A stretch of 64,000 nt of DNA from Anaspis maculata (taxonomy: Eukaryota > Arthropoda > Insecta > Coleoptera > Scraptiidae): the NCBI GenBank assembly GCA_949128115.1, contig OX421964.1, forward strand, positions 38,680,177 through 38,744,176. The letters are read 5' to 3'. The notes under the pieces were generated by a model, which saw only the letters and a program-made list of their open reading frames with translations, searched no databases and was not told the origin of the DNA. Positions 43,790 through 54,475 of the stretch are shown piece after piece; position 1 is the stretch's first letter, and each line of letters starts with the position of its first letter. Made by a program: the position numbers and the translations under genes.

Positions 43790-45500
43790 CCCATTACTTA
43801 GAACACTATCATACTAACATTGACCTGACTGACATGTTTTTCACTTCACTTACCCAAACAAATGCGGTACGAAATCCAGTAATCGCACGTTAAGATTCAG
43901 CTGGAAAAAGTGAGAGATCCACTCAAATTCAAGTACGAATAAGAACAATAAGACCTAGTTAATTAAGTGTCAGAACATGTAGCAGAAGAGCGTTGATACA
44001 GTCAGACTGGCTTGACTAAATTGCTAGTTCACAATCTCGTTGTTTTTGTTTCTACATATATGGAAACCAGCCCCAGCAATCTGGGCGCGAGTATAAATGA
44101 GCAAGAGCAGCGAAACATTATACCTTCTCGAATGCAACTACTTATTCCGACGCCGAAGGCGGTGCAGCTAGATAATGACGAAATGAGATTACAGCGGCCC
44201 GCGCCGCGAACCTTGGGGTGTGCGAACCTAACTGCAGGGTAAACATTTTATCCGTGCTCCAGAGCGCCTCCGATACCCACGCGACGCTTGCGAGCTACAC
44301 TCACCTGCTTATTTCAGCTCGTCGCCTGTTTTATTTACGAATAGGTGCACTTCCAGGGTGCTTCCTAAACTCCTCACTGGCGATGGATAAATTCGTGCAG
44401 AGTCAGCACGTTGCAGATGCTTCGTTTCCAGAGGTCTTCAGGGTGCATTCAGGCAAAACCTACCACGTATAAGCAATAGGCCGCAAATGCCGGTCTTCCA
44501 TTGGCGCTTGCTAATTGCGGGTATATTTTGTACCTGCTTTACTAATCGCGACTGGACTTGGTTGTTCCCATAACACAAAACAGTCGCTGCTCGTGAAATA
44601 GGGTTATAATCATTCTGTCCATCGACTCTTTGAGCAGAAAATCTGATAGTTTCACTTTTTGAAGGCTTTAATTTGGATAGTATTGCACCAGAGAGTCCAG
44701 AAAACTCGTAGCATGTTCCCATTTTAAATTGGCATTCCGTGAGGCTCATCCCAGGTCGAAGTTTGCACAGCAATTTTTTGAAGTGGAACTTCTATTCTCG
44801 CGCCTAGATCACAACACACAACTAACGCAGAACCACACATGGGAGTGAATGCGGTTCATGGCATCAGTAGATGTAACGAAGGCGTGTGACGTTATAGTGT
44901 CAGTCCTTGGGGCGACCAGTGTCGTCCTAGAAAATGGGAGAGTAAGCTGTTGCGACGCTCGGTTCTATTCTTTACAGTTATTATTCTTTTACCGCTTGCA
45001 TTGTGTTTTAAAGACAACAGCTTCCATCATGAACTAAAATTTGATTTTATCGATGAATTTCAACTCAACAGTAGTGTCATTTACAACCGAAAATGATTAT
45101 TTATTTTCGTAATGCGTGTCGCCGACACTGGACTTCTCTACTTGGTGTTGTGCAGAGGTGTTGTGGCGCCCGACTGGGATGATTCTCGACTTGGCTGAAA
45201 GTAATCATTGTATCCATTGTGTGGCGCGAGGGGTGGATCACGGACCCAAAATTTGTACACCATAACAACAAAGCTTGTATTACCAGTATTAATTTGCACA
45301 TAATATCAATAACACCGGAAATACTGAGAATAATACCAATAATACTGGAAAGTGGGAATAATATCAGATGATATTATTTATAATATCAATAATATCGCTA
45401 ATGGAACCAAAAATCGTTTTCTTTCGATATTTTGTGAACCGTTCGACCGATTTGGCTCAAATTTTACACAGAACAGTCTTAACTTATTGACTCATGAGTA
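43790..45500. other. no recognisable feature
   Basis: No supported gene. Around 45290-45415 short AATAAT/ATATC-type repeats give simple sequence. Frames at 44012-44242 and 44438-44773 lack recognisable domains. Confidence 0.35.
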
Positions 45501-45509
45501 GGGCTGGGC

Positions 45510-46435
45510 GATTATGAGATTCTATAACCGATAATCGATAATAAAAAAAATAATATTGTTACGAGCGGCGATCCCGTACATATTGGTAAACACTCGATCT
45601 TTCTGGATTCTTCCATCCATTAGATCGCAGTGTAGAAGTCTGGAGCGATCTGGTGCATTCCAGAGCGTTCGTGTATGTGAACTGTGTATGTGGAGACTCG
45701 AATGCCTGATCAGGGCACATCTGTTCATTTTGGCGGAGGTGCCGCTCCAGAACCCGGCAGAATTATACGGGTAATGTGTATGATTATTCAGGAATGGTCT
45801 AGAAACCGCATATGCCGGACCACTATGGAATTTGCTGGAAGTAGACAAAAAGTTCGGGAACACTATTCGGAGGCCTTATATAAGGCATCAGCCGGCAGCT
45901 CGCGGCAATATTGGATTGGAATGCGAAGTGGTAACGAGTGCAAAACAAGCGAAGTACCTGCGATATAGTTCCAAGTAGATAATTGTTGGCGTTTATTGAT
46001 TGTAGTACGCAGAAATGAACAGTGTATGTTTTGAAACGACCTTCTCAATTATATTCGAGCTCGTACGCGAGACATCGTAACAATATATTACTTCGATGAT
46101 TCGATTATTTCATTTATTTCAAAATCGATTTATCGATTATTTTAAAATCAATTAATCGATTTTATTGGATTATGCATAATCAATTATGAAATATGCGATT
46201 ATTCTATCCGAATCGTTCATTGAATAATCGATTATTCGATCAAAAAATCGAATAATTGATCAAGAAATCGAACAATCCCTTAAATAATCGATTATTTACA
46301 ATTGGATAATCGATTAATTAATAGTTTATTCATAATTGACTACCTGATTGAATAATCGATTAATCGGGATTTTCGATTAATCGATGATCTTTTTGCATGC
46401 TAAAATAATCGATTAATCAAATTTTGGTGGTTCTC
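45510..46435. repeat. ATCGATTA-rich cryptically simple tract, split by an LTR
   Basis: Before 45552 and after 46087 the sequence is made of variants of AATCGATTA, AATAATCGATTATT and similar, with many ATCGAT palindromes. The solo LTR at 45557-46082 interrupts it. It does not code. Confidence 0.8.
45557..46082 (+). repeat. solo LTR, TGTTACGAG gypsy family, with target duplication
   Basis: 526 bp from TGTTACGAGCGGCG to ...CATCGTAACA. The terminal 8-bp inverted repeat TGTTACGA/TCGTAACA is perfect. ATAT occurs immediately outside both ends (45553-45556 and 46083-46086), a 4-bp target duplication as usual for this retrotransposon class. No internal region is present, so it probably arose by LTR-LTR recombination. 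This copy gives the clearest definition of the family's LTR. Confidence 0.9.
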
Positions 46436-46689
46436 ACTCATGTTTATTTTCCTTCCCTGGTCCTTCTCACGCCTCGGATGTCTGCGTTGTGGGTTTTTAT
46501 TTCATTGTTGGACTTGAGTTTTCTCAGGATCTTCCTGTAGCTCGTACCTTTTGAATAGATGATGATTGATGATAGCCTGGGATCTTGCTCTTCTTGCGTA
46601 CGTCTGTTGAGGGCGCTTGGGCTTGTGAAATAAATAAATAATTTCCCCCTTATTGGCTTTTTGCCATAGAAGTTCATTCATTCAACAAT

Positions 46690-46815
46690 TTATTACAAAG
46701 AAAAGTGCGACTTCGGACTACACAACATCAAGATTTTTTACCGGAAACCGAACCCGGGACTTCTGCACTGCAGGCAGCCACAGAACCGCTTGCTCTACGG
46801 AGCCGCTTGAACTTG
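46690..46815 (-). ncRNA. tRNA-like SINE head (minus strand)
   Basis: On the minus strand the sequence has TAGAGCAAGCGGTTCTG (A-box-like), then CTGCAGTGCAGAAGTCC, then GGGTTCGGTTTCCGG (B-box-like), with tRNA-like spacing. Downstream it ends in AATAAATTGTTGAATGAATG. The boxes deviate from consensus by one or two bases and no clover-leaf acceptor stem is clear, so a tRNA-derived SINE is more likely than a tRNA gene. The minus frame 46728-46946 overlaps it and may be a second part of the repeat. Confidence 0.5.
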
Positions 46816-46949
46816 TATAATCTTGGCGTGTGTATTTCGCTGCCTTTCATTGTTTCTTCCATTTCCCTTCTCATGGCCTCAAGGTTTCCGCTGCTCAATT
46901 GAGCCACTGAGTAGCTGGTTACGGTCTCTTTCTTCAGCTTATTCATCAG

Positions 46950-48880
46950 TTCGGTCCATATCCATCTAGTGTTTTCTTCAGTTTTGGTCGTAGTTCTCCA
47001 TATGCGGCGGATTCTTGTTTCTTATTGACCGTGCACCTCCGTGATTGTTACATTCTTCATATAGGATACTTCAGCTTTCTTTGCAATTTCAATAAATCTC
47101 AATACCGTTCTTTGTATAGCTTGTTCGCACCCTTATTCATATTGGCATCGTCCTCCGTAGCTTTACCCATAGTTCCGTGTCATTGCTAGTCAGCGGATTC
47201 CCTTCGACCACTTCCGACTGGTTCCGAGTGCTTATAGTTGTTCCCTTTTCCTGTACCACCGGCACCGGAGTGTGTACATGGGGAAATCTTCTCATATCCC
47301 AGCATCTCATCCAGTTCTCATTGAGGTTGGATTGTCCATTTTCCGTATTTTCGGGGCTTCTGCTTTCATACGGGCTCGCTCTTCTTCTTCATCTTTCTCT
47401 GTGTGTGTACATGGGAAAACCTTCTCATGAGATCCCTATACTTACGGCCTATGGTTTATACAAGGTACATTTTCTCTAAATGCCTCCGGGACGAAATCAC
47501 GAAAGCGCACAGAGTCACATGCCTGTGCGAGATATTCTGGTGTTTCAGTTTCAGTGACGCTTCCGGACTGCCAGCGATATTTATTCCAAGTGCACACTTC
47601 CAAGGCGCCTCCTCGTCTACTCCCCGTTATATCTGTGCTATACTGCTAGCAGACCGTTAGTTATTTCTGCAGTAGATGTTGGATAAAAAGGAAATTCAAG
47701 AGCGCATCGATTGTGTGTTGCTCCCCATGTCTGCATGTCTAAGTGTGTGTAGAATGCAGACATTCGGAAGGCGAGCAGTTTCTTTCAGTTCTGCACGCTG
47801 GAGTTGTTGTACCTAGTAGCAATCCAAACTTGCCAGCAGAATATAAACAACACGTCTTTCGACTAACCCATCCTAGGCTATTTAAAATGCTGGTATCCTT
47901 TCGGTAGCATTAAATGAGGAACATAGTTGGAATTTTAAGTCCAAGGGGCGTTTTACAGGCGCACCGCTGTTAATTAGTTAATTTCGGAGCTTTCAAAACG
48001 CCACCCGTTCTCCTTAAATATCCACTTTGTAATACAATGTTCCGCACTAAAAACGTGCAAAATTGCTTGATTGTCGTTTTCTGAGCCCAGGCAGCCCTAG
48101 AGGAGCACCTACACGAGCTGCTGCGACTGCACTAAACTCCCACACAAAAGTTTTTCTGTTTGATCATGTAAGAGAAGTGTTAAAGAGATAAGGGGACGCG
48201 CCTGGAATTTTACAAGTAAAATAAATGCCCCGACCCAAGTTTTTATGTTCAAACTTAAGTGCTTTTTCATTTTCGTTATCCGCGTCTATGGCCTACGACA
48301 CCGCGCACAAGTAAAATATGACCGTTTATGCAAATGGTTTCGCGTTATAGTGTTGAAAGTTCCATCAATGAGTTTGAGAGTTTTCAAAACCTAAATCGTG
48401 TTCTTATTACGGGAAGGAATGAATAATTCACAGTACACCTTCAGTGAACCTGAACTAGACCAAGCTTGGTCGTTGGTCAAAAGCTCGGCCAATGATGCCG
48501 TCTAGGTATCTGTGAATCAAACACTACGAAATGCAAATTCATAGAACCGTGGGCCACCAGCAATGCACCTCCAAATCGTCTTATTACTGAGTGGAAACGG
48601 AACAAGCTGGAAGAGGGGAGTTTGAAATTTCGGTGAGTGTAGTTGAGATATTGCCTGCAGAAAAGTTGAAGCATGAGGGTTGTACGCCAAGACGAAGAAA
48701 ATGTTAAACTTGTGCAATCCCGTTGTAGTAAAAGCTCTTGTCTTCAGGTCTCGCTTCTTTCACTCGATTTTTCTTTTATACTTAATTAATTATGAAATTG
48801 ACCACATGAGATATTGTTGAAATCAATAAACCTACAGGAAAAAAAAACAAGTATACCTAACCTATTGTGATGGTACGCCC
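46950..48880. other. no recognisable gene; short imperfect direct repeat at 47268/47402
   Basis: GTGTGTACATGGGRAAA and CTTCTCAT recur about 135 bp apart inside open frame 47177-47479, which otherwise shows no domain. Remaining sequence is unremarkable. Confidence 0.35.
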
Positions 48881-49383
48881 CCCCCTGACATTTCATTTGT
48901 TGGCCTGACTGTGATCGTCTCAACCCTTTGTTGTGCCCGTTTTGTTCAGAAAGGAAACGACCCGAGGGGGAAGAATGTGGAGCTCAATGAAATACGCCCA
49001 TCGCACAGAAAGTGAAATTTACTTGAAGCAAAATAAGTGCAGAATTGTTCTTTCATGATTTTTTTCTCAAAACGCCTACCATAGTACTGACAGATTAGAC
49101 AGAATGACTTGAAATGGACAAAATGAATAAAAACAATGGAAACACAATAACAACAACATGAAAGTTATGAAAATCAACACAACAAAAACCTTTGAAAAAC
49201 AACACAACAGAATACGGCAAACTGTCAGTCAACGAAAAGAAAGAGTGACAGATTCGAAGAACAGGTACTCATGGAAGAATTCCATCAGAGAAACCCCTGA
49301 GTTATATCCAGAGAAAATGGACTCTCAAATATGTAGTGACAAAATGTAAAACTCACTGATACTTTACTTCCCCTTCCCGAACC
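48881..49383. other. no gene; purine/AAC-rich tract
   Basis: From about 49090 to 49230 the plus strand is rich in AAAACAAC and similar strings. The frame 49158-49349 is low-complexity. Confidence 0.4.
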
Positions 49384-49451
49384 AGCAAAGCAACGCGACA
49401 CAATGCAAAACAACGCGAAGTAACGCAAAACAACGCAAAGCAACGCAAAAG
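49384..49451 (+). repeat. short tandem repeat, 10-bp unit near CAACGCAAAA
   Basis: About six units such as AACGCAAAAC, AACGCAAAGC and AACGCGAAGT run head-to-tail with substitutions. Confidence 0.8.
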
Positions 49452-49849
49452 AATAGTACGCCAAACTTACACAGTAACTCAAAAGGCAACAACTGAAGAC
49501 ATGTTAGTAGACAGGGCATTTACTTGAACACTACAAAAATAATCCAAATTACTACAACTACACAACGACGGTAATTTTGTTGCCAACCTGTACTCGAGGA
49601 CCCTATAAGAGACCCACAAAAGCTGACATGTGCCTCGTTACGCTAGTCGCGACTAAGTTGTAACCAGTCTTCCATATCTACCATAGCATACCCTGTCCAC
49701 TTCCTGGCAGGTAATATCATATCATCTTTGCTGCAAAACAAAATGAATGAACATGATTCCCCAACAAAAGCTACCATATAACCTGCTTGGACGGTAAAAG
49801 CCCCCTGACACATAGGCAAAAAGTGAACATTGTAAAACAGCAATTTCAG

Positions 49850-50880
49850 GCTGGGTAGAAGTGGTTGATAGCAAAGCCTGGAGGCTCTCTGTGCCCTCAG
49901 CAGTAATGATGTATTTCCCGTCTCGGTATGTAATATACTATTGCTTGCGTTTGACTAGCTTCAGTTAGGTGTTGGCAAGAAGAATTTGCTGAGCAACTGC
50001 TGAGAAAATCGAAGTGAAAGCAAAATCTACTGTAGGGATCCTTCAAGCCTGATAATGTTGAGGATCTTGGTATTCTTGGTGCGTGTTTTAACCTGGAGCT
50101 TTTCTTCGAAATGCACATTAATGATGTCGTCAGATCGACGTTCAAAAGTTTTAGCTTTGTCATTCGAAACTCGAGGGACTTCGCCAACATCGCAACGATT
50201 CGTTTACTGTACTGCAGATTTGTCAGGTCGAAGCTTGAGTATGCTTCTATTCCGGAGTCTGGAGCCCTTTATACCATTCGATCAACAAAATTCGGAATTG
50301 AGGTAGGCTGTGGCCTGGTCAAATTTCAGGATGTCAAGCTGCTTTCGGCCAAAGCACAGCCTACCCCAATTCCGAATTTTGTTGATCACATGGTATATAA
50401 GGTACACATTGGCAGCCTGGAGAGCGTACACTGTACAGCGTAGAATTCTGAAGTTTTTGTCCTTGAGGGTGGACGGCGTCTATCTTTCTAGGGGTTTACC
50501 TGCCAAAGAGTTGCAGAATAGGTTCCACTTGCAGAGTTGAGGCAACTGCAGAGCTGCTCATTTCGTTGTTTACCTGTATAAGATCCTTTCTGGGGACGCT
50601 GAGATTCTGAGCAAGATTGATTTCCGCATACACGGTGCTCATTTGTGATCAAAGGCTTTGTTTCTGCTTCCTTTTACCAAAGCAAGTCTCGTGGCGTCTT
50701 CTTGCCTCAGCAGGATGTAGGTAGTTACTCAAACCACAGGATGATTGAAGATAACGTTAACATCTTGTTCTGCACTCCTGCTTCAATACATACGGCTTTT
50801 TCTAACCTCGACCTGTACTTGGGCTCAGGCCTTTTGGTTTGGTCGTTTTAATCCACAACTGATTAGATAAATAAATTTGA
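49850..50880 (+). pseudogene. LINE reverse-transcriptase C-terminal fragment, copy 1, split by a MITE
   Basis: In shifted frames this reads the end of a LINE RT: VEDLGIL near 50056, then a basic SFSFVIRNSRDF stretch near 50150, LLYCRFVRSKLEYAS near 50205-50248, then a 120-bp MITE. After it comes VQRRILKFLSLRVDGVY (about 50430-50485) and a C-terminal tail (FVVYLYKILSG near 50560). This is the typical Jockey-like order (DLGV, NSRDF, LVRSKLEYA, VQRRFL). It is a second copy of the family at 52.0-53.4 kb. Frameshifts and stops are present; a poly-A-like AATAAATTTG follows near 50870. Confidence 0.75.
50274..50393. mobile_element. 120-bp palindromic MITE inserted in LINE copy 1
   Basis: Left arm CCATTCGATCAACAAAATTC and onward GGTAGGCTGTG; the inverse follows, ending GATCACATGG. 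TATA flanks both sides (50270-50273, 50394-50397), consistent with a TA-class insertion into a TATA site. Confidence 0.8.
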
Positions 50881-50883
50881 AAA

Positions 50884-50972
50884 GAGAGCGTCCGCAACGG
50901 ATCCATGCGATTGGCTAAAATTCAAATTTCGACAAATCGCGTGGATCTGCTCCGGGAGCGCTCCTTTGTTAT
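50884..50972. repeat. short imperfect foldback
   Basis: GAGCGTCCGCAACGGATCCATGCGATT on the left is partly complementary to AATCGCGTGGATCTGCTCCGGGAGCGCTC on the right (about 30-bp arms, shown in pieces: GGATCCATGCGATT with AATCGCGTGGATC). Confidence 0.4.
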
Positions 50973-52030
50973 AAATGCAATCGTTTTTATTTCCATTGCA
51001 AAGCACTAGTTTTGAGAGCGAGTAAAAGTTGATGTGGAACTATCGATATCGTATCCATCTTTTCGTTATATAAGTAAGTAATCGACAGACCGTCCGTATA
51101 CGGTTTTACACGCTGGAAATCTTTGGGAGAAATCGCAATTTAACAGTGCGTCGTCTTAGATTCCCTCCCTCATCTTTACACGATCGCTCCTCTATATTCT
51201 TTTTCTTCTGCGATACTTTTTTTATCTGCATCCGCCACTAAAAACATGATTGATAGCGTTCTTTTCAGCCCATCATGATTTGACGGTTCCGTTTCGAACG
51301 CTCCTAAACTCCTTTCCTTTTGAGGATAATCTTGTTAAAGTTAAAACGCCGCCAGCTCCTGTGCGATCAATGATATTTAAAACATTTAAGACGGTCCGGC
51401 GACGGAGCGCAATATATTTTTCGAATATCAAAATCTTCCCTTTGCTGTAGTATATCTAGCTATACGACTATTCGAGCGTGAGGCGAGGGGGTAGGTATCT
51501 CCACTCTCTCTTCCCAACTTATCTGCGAATGCAAACATTATTTTTCCATTTCTTTGCGCCAGGGCGTTCCGAAGAGAAGGAACTTAAGTGAACTCGCAGG
51601 ATTTGCAGATTTTTTTATCCACTCTGGCATGGTGGCGGTAGTGGTAAAAGAATAAAGGATTTCTCGTTTATACCGTGACGAGGGAAAGCCTGCGGGTGAA
51701 TTAAACCCAGTGTAAAATACCAAATTGCGAACTGTGCGCGGTAATAATTCAATTTCCTGTGGTGGATTTTTTATCCCATCTAAATTTACAGCATTTTGGC
51801 ATACCCACCTACTTAGGTAATTCAATTTTATATGTTTGTTTGATGATGGCATATTGGCCGATGCAGGTGTGCAAAAATGACATTTTATTTTCATGAACGC
51901 GGGCAGTCCGTAATGTCGAAAGTAATTGGGGTATCCTTTATAACGCATTCACTGGACAACATAAATAACAAAGTAATCTAAATTTCAGATAGAATGGCCA
52001 TGGCCAGGGGCTTGTAATGTTACTAAATGC
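50973..52030. other. no recognisable feature
   Basis: No gene found; the 51538-51948 minus frame shows no domain. Confidence 0.35.
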
Positions 52031-53430
52031 GCAAATATCATCATCAATTCAATGTTCGCTGTCAACCGAATAGATCGTATGTACCTGAAGTTTGGTTTTC
52101 GAGTCGTCAAATATGGTCAAAATTAGGAAGTAATTTTACTGGCCAGGGGCTTGAGAATTATAGGCCAATCGCAATAGGGTGTAATTTCAGTAGGTTGTTT
52201 GAGATCTTCAAGCACCGTGAAATCTTCTTTCATATGCGTCCCATGTTTTCTGATCAGCAACATGGTTTTTTATCTCAACGATCTACTGTCACTATTTTAC
52301 CCATATACCATTTTAACAGAGATCGCTCAATTTCTTCCAGAGCTCTTAGACAGGAGAGCACAGGTAGATATCATATACACGGACTTCTCGAAGGCATTTG
52401 TCAGAATTGACCACCCCATACTTATTGCGAAACTTACTAGTTACGGTCTCTCTCCTCCTCCTCAGTTCCTGACACTCATTAGGTCGTTATCAACCGAGAG
52501 GCTTCAGTACATGCAGCTCAAGAGTTTTCGTTCTCAAAGATTCATTCAGATGTCGGGAGTGCCGCAGGTGAATATTACTGGGCCTTTGTTCTCTGATATT
52601 CATGTAAACGACATTGGTCAAAACGTTAAGGGTGACTTTTTGATGTACGCTGACGATCTTAACTTAAGTTATACAGAGAAATTCTAAATACTGCGGACTG
52701 TCGAGAGCTCCAGGTTGCCTTGGGTGAGATCGAGGTGTGGTGTGAGATTAATCAGCTGCCTCTGAACAGTCTGATCCCTAATGAGTTAGTGTTTTGTTGT
52801 CTCTCACGGCAGGATCAGGGATGTGATAGAGTTGAGTTACAAGATCGATAACGTCTCTGTGCCTCTAGACTCAGTGAAGCGCGCGATTTTTGAAAGTCAA
52901 CTCACTTTTGTTCCTCATATTGTTGATGTCATGAGGTCATTGCTGCGGCCTTCAGGACTCTTGGCTTTGTCATGAGAAGGAGAAGCCTTTTCAGAATCTC
53001 AACACGGCCTGTCTCCTTCACAAATCGTTCGTCAGACCAGCCTAGAGTATGCATCGGTGGTTTAGAATCCCATATATTCAGTAAACGTTTCGGGTCTTAC
53101 GGCTCGATACCAAGTTGGAGCTGAGACCGCCGTAAGTGCGGTTACCATAGCAACGGCGGATACCAACCAATCAGACCGCTGTATTTAGCGAGTTACGCCG
53201 TCCCAATCTTTGCGCCTGGCGCCTACAGTTTGGTATCGAGCCCTTAGAGTGCAACGACGTTTTTTAAAGTTTTTGCCTTTCAAAAGCGACGGTATCTATC
53301 CCCCTCGGGGATGTCCTGACGACATACTGCTGGCACGGCCACAATTTGTGAATTTACAATCCAGACGAAGTCTGCACTTGATCTTTCTTCTGTATAAGCT
53401 TATCAACGGTAGGATTGATGGATGAAAGCT
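52030..53430 (+). pseudogene. LINE reverse transcriptase, copy 2, split by a Harbinger-like MITE
   Basis: RT core in frame 52199-52687: VDIIYTDFSKAFVRIDHPIL (fingers/palm, first catalytic Asp in YTDFSKAF), SGVPQVNITGPLF, and MYADDLNLSY (catalytic YADD intact). Upstream, QQHGFLSQRST lies in another frame near 52255-52290. After the stop at 52687 homology continues in broken frames to LGFVMRRRS near 52965 and SLEYAS near 53040. A 144-bp MITE follows at 53100, then VQRRFLKFLPFKSDGIYPPRG. The motif order is Jockey-like. No endonuclease is seen. The copy is dead but its YADD box is preserved. Confidence 0.8.
53100..53243. mobile_element. 144-bp Harbinger-like MITE in LINE copy 2
   Basis: Ends CGGCTCGATACCAA and (inverse) GGGCTCGATACCAA are flanked by TTA on both sides (53097-53099 and 53244-53246). 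A 3-bp TWA target duplication with GGG-starting ends fits PIF/Harbinger. Joining the flanks after removing the insert and one TTA restores a continuous LINE frame through the VQRRFLKFL motif, which shows directly that it is an insertion. Confidence 0.85.
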
Positions 53431-53684
53431 GGCCAGAATATTCGCGAAGCGGATGAACATTTCTAGGCCCTTCGTGAAGCTGGAATATTCTTGAATACCA
53501 GATGTGAGTACCTATATATGGCGGCATGGCCATGTAGCAGGTCGACTTTGGATTCACAGCGAGAGTGAGCAGATCGACGACGGTCAAACGTTTGTTTCTT
53601 AATTATTATTTGACACTCAACGAAAATTTGTAACAAAAGTGTCAGAAGCTGGATTATTGAGAGAGATTCGGCATTCGACTAAAT

Positions 53685-54265
53685 CAAGGATGTCTATAGT
53701 ACTAATAGCTGGATAGGAAACATGGTCGATTTTGACGTGGAAAGTTGAAGTCAAGATTTGACAATCCCGACGGGCAAAGTGTCATCGTCCGCGACCTATA
53801 ACCATAGATAGTGACGATCAGTCGGAGCACAGCTCGTGAGGAAGTTTGCTGTCAGGAGCCGTATTCTCTAACTCGCTATGCACTGGAACTGACAGATATT
53901 GCTATCGGTAGCTAGGCAAGCACCATTGTAATTGGCTTTTGCCTGACTACCGATAACGATATCTGTCGGTTCGAGTGCAAAGCGAGTTAGAGAATACGGC
54001 TCCAGGCCAGGTTTTATAAAATGATAGCAATCAGTCAATTACTTGCAACTTGCAACACAAAGTGTGTTATGTTGCGGGGTCCGCTTGTAGTGAACACACT
54101 TGGGCTTGCGTGGCATTATTAACGATAATTCGCCATAGATGCACAACAGGCTGGCGGCATCTGTCACGAATGTCACGATGACAGTCCCGACGGACACAAT
54201 GTCAGATTTTTACTTCAAGATGGCGGCATAAGTTTCCTATCCAGCTATCAGTATAGATATCCTTG
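53685..54265. mobile_element. 581-bp hAT-like MITE with 8-bp target duplication
   Basis: Ends CAAGGATGTCTATAG and inverse CAAGGATATCTATA, continuing TAATAGCTGGATAGGAAAC inward. GACTAAAT flanks both ends exactly (53677-53684 and 54266-54273). An 8-bp duplication and CA-starting ends are characteristic of the hAT superfamily. No transposase is present. A second foldback lies in its middle. Confidence 0.9.
53855..54003. repeat. 149-bp foldback inside the hAT-like MITE
   Basis: GGAGCCGTATTCTCTAACTC at 53855 has its inverse ending GAATACGGCTCC at 54003. Arms are about 65 bp with few mismatches (GATATTGCTATCGGTAG pairs with CTACCGATAACGATATC). No clear target duplication. Confidence 0.85.
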
Positions 54266-54475
54266 GACTAAATACAAGAATTCTGGAAAATAGCAGAATA
54301 TTTTATTTGTGAATGTCGGAAACGAGACTATGCCTAAGACAGGAGTCGGAACCGCGTTAGCTAGCATGACGGAAATGATGCAGCTACAGAAAAAGAAGCG
54401 TCTGAAAGAGAAAGAAGTAGACAGGAAGCGTCTTGCCGCCTTCTTACCTGGTGTGAGACTGGCTTGTCCCTAAGT

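Larger units (their letters stand above)
53431..54475 (+). pseudogene. Ty3/gypsy fragment: LTR end, leader and gag start, split by a hAT-like MITE
   Basis: An LTR-like block (TTCGCGAAGCGGATGAACAT at about 53442) ends near AGTGTCA at 53644. The leader TTATTGAGAGAGATTCGGC matches the family leader at 26990 and (inverted) 36900. After the MITE the leader resumes at 54274 and gag starts at about 54313, with MTEMMQLQKKKRLKEKE at about 54373-54425 matching the gag coiled coil at 36.8 kb. Stops in the first codons make it inactive. Homology ends near 54475. Confidence 0.7.

Noticed and set aside
46740..46815. Functional tRNA gene
   Set aside because: A and B boxes deviate from consensus and no acceptor stem or anticodon loop is convincing; a SINE is more likely.
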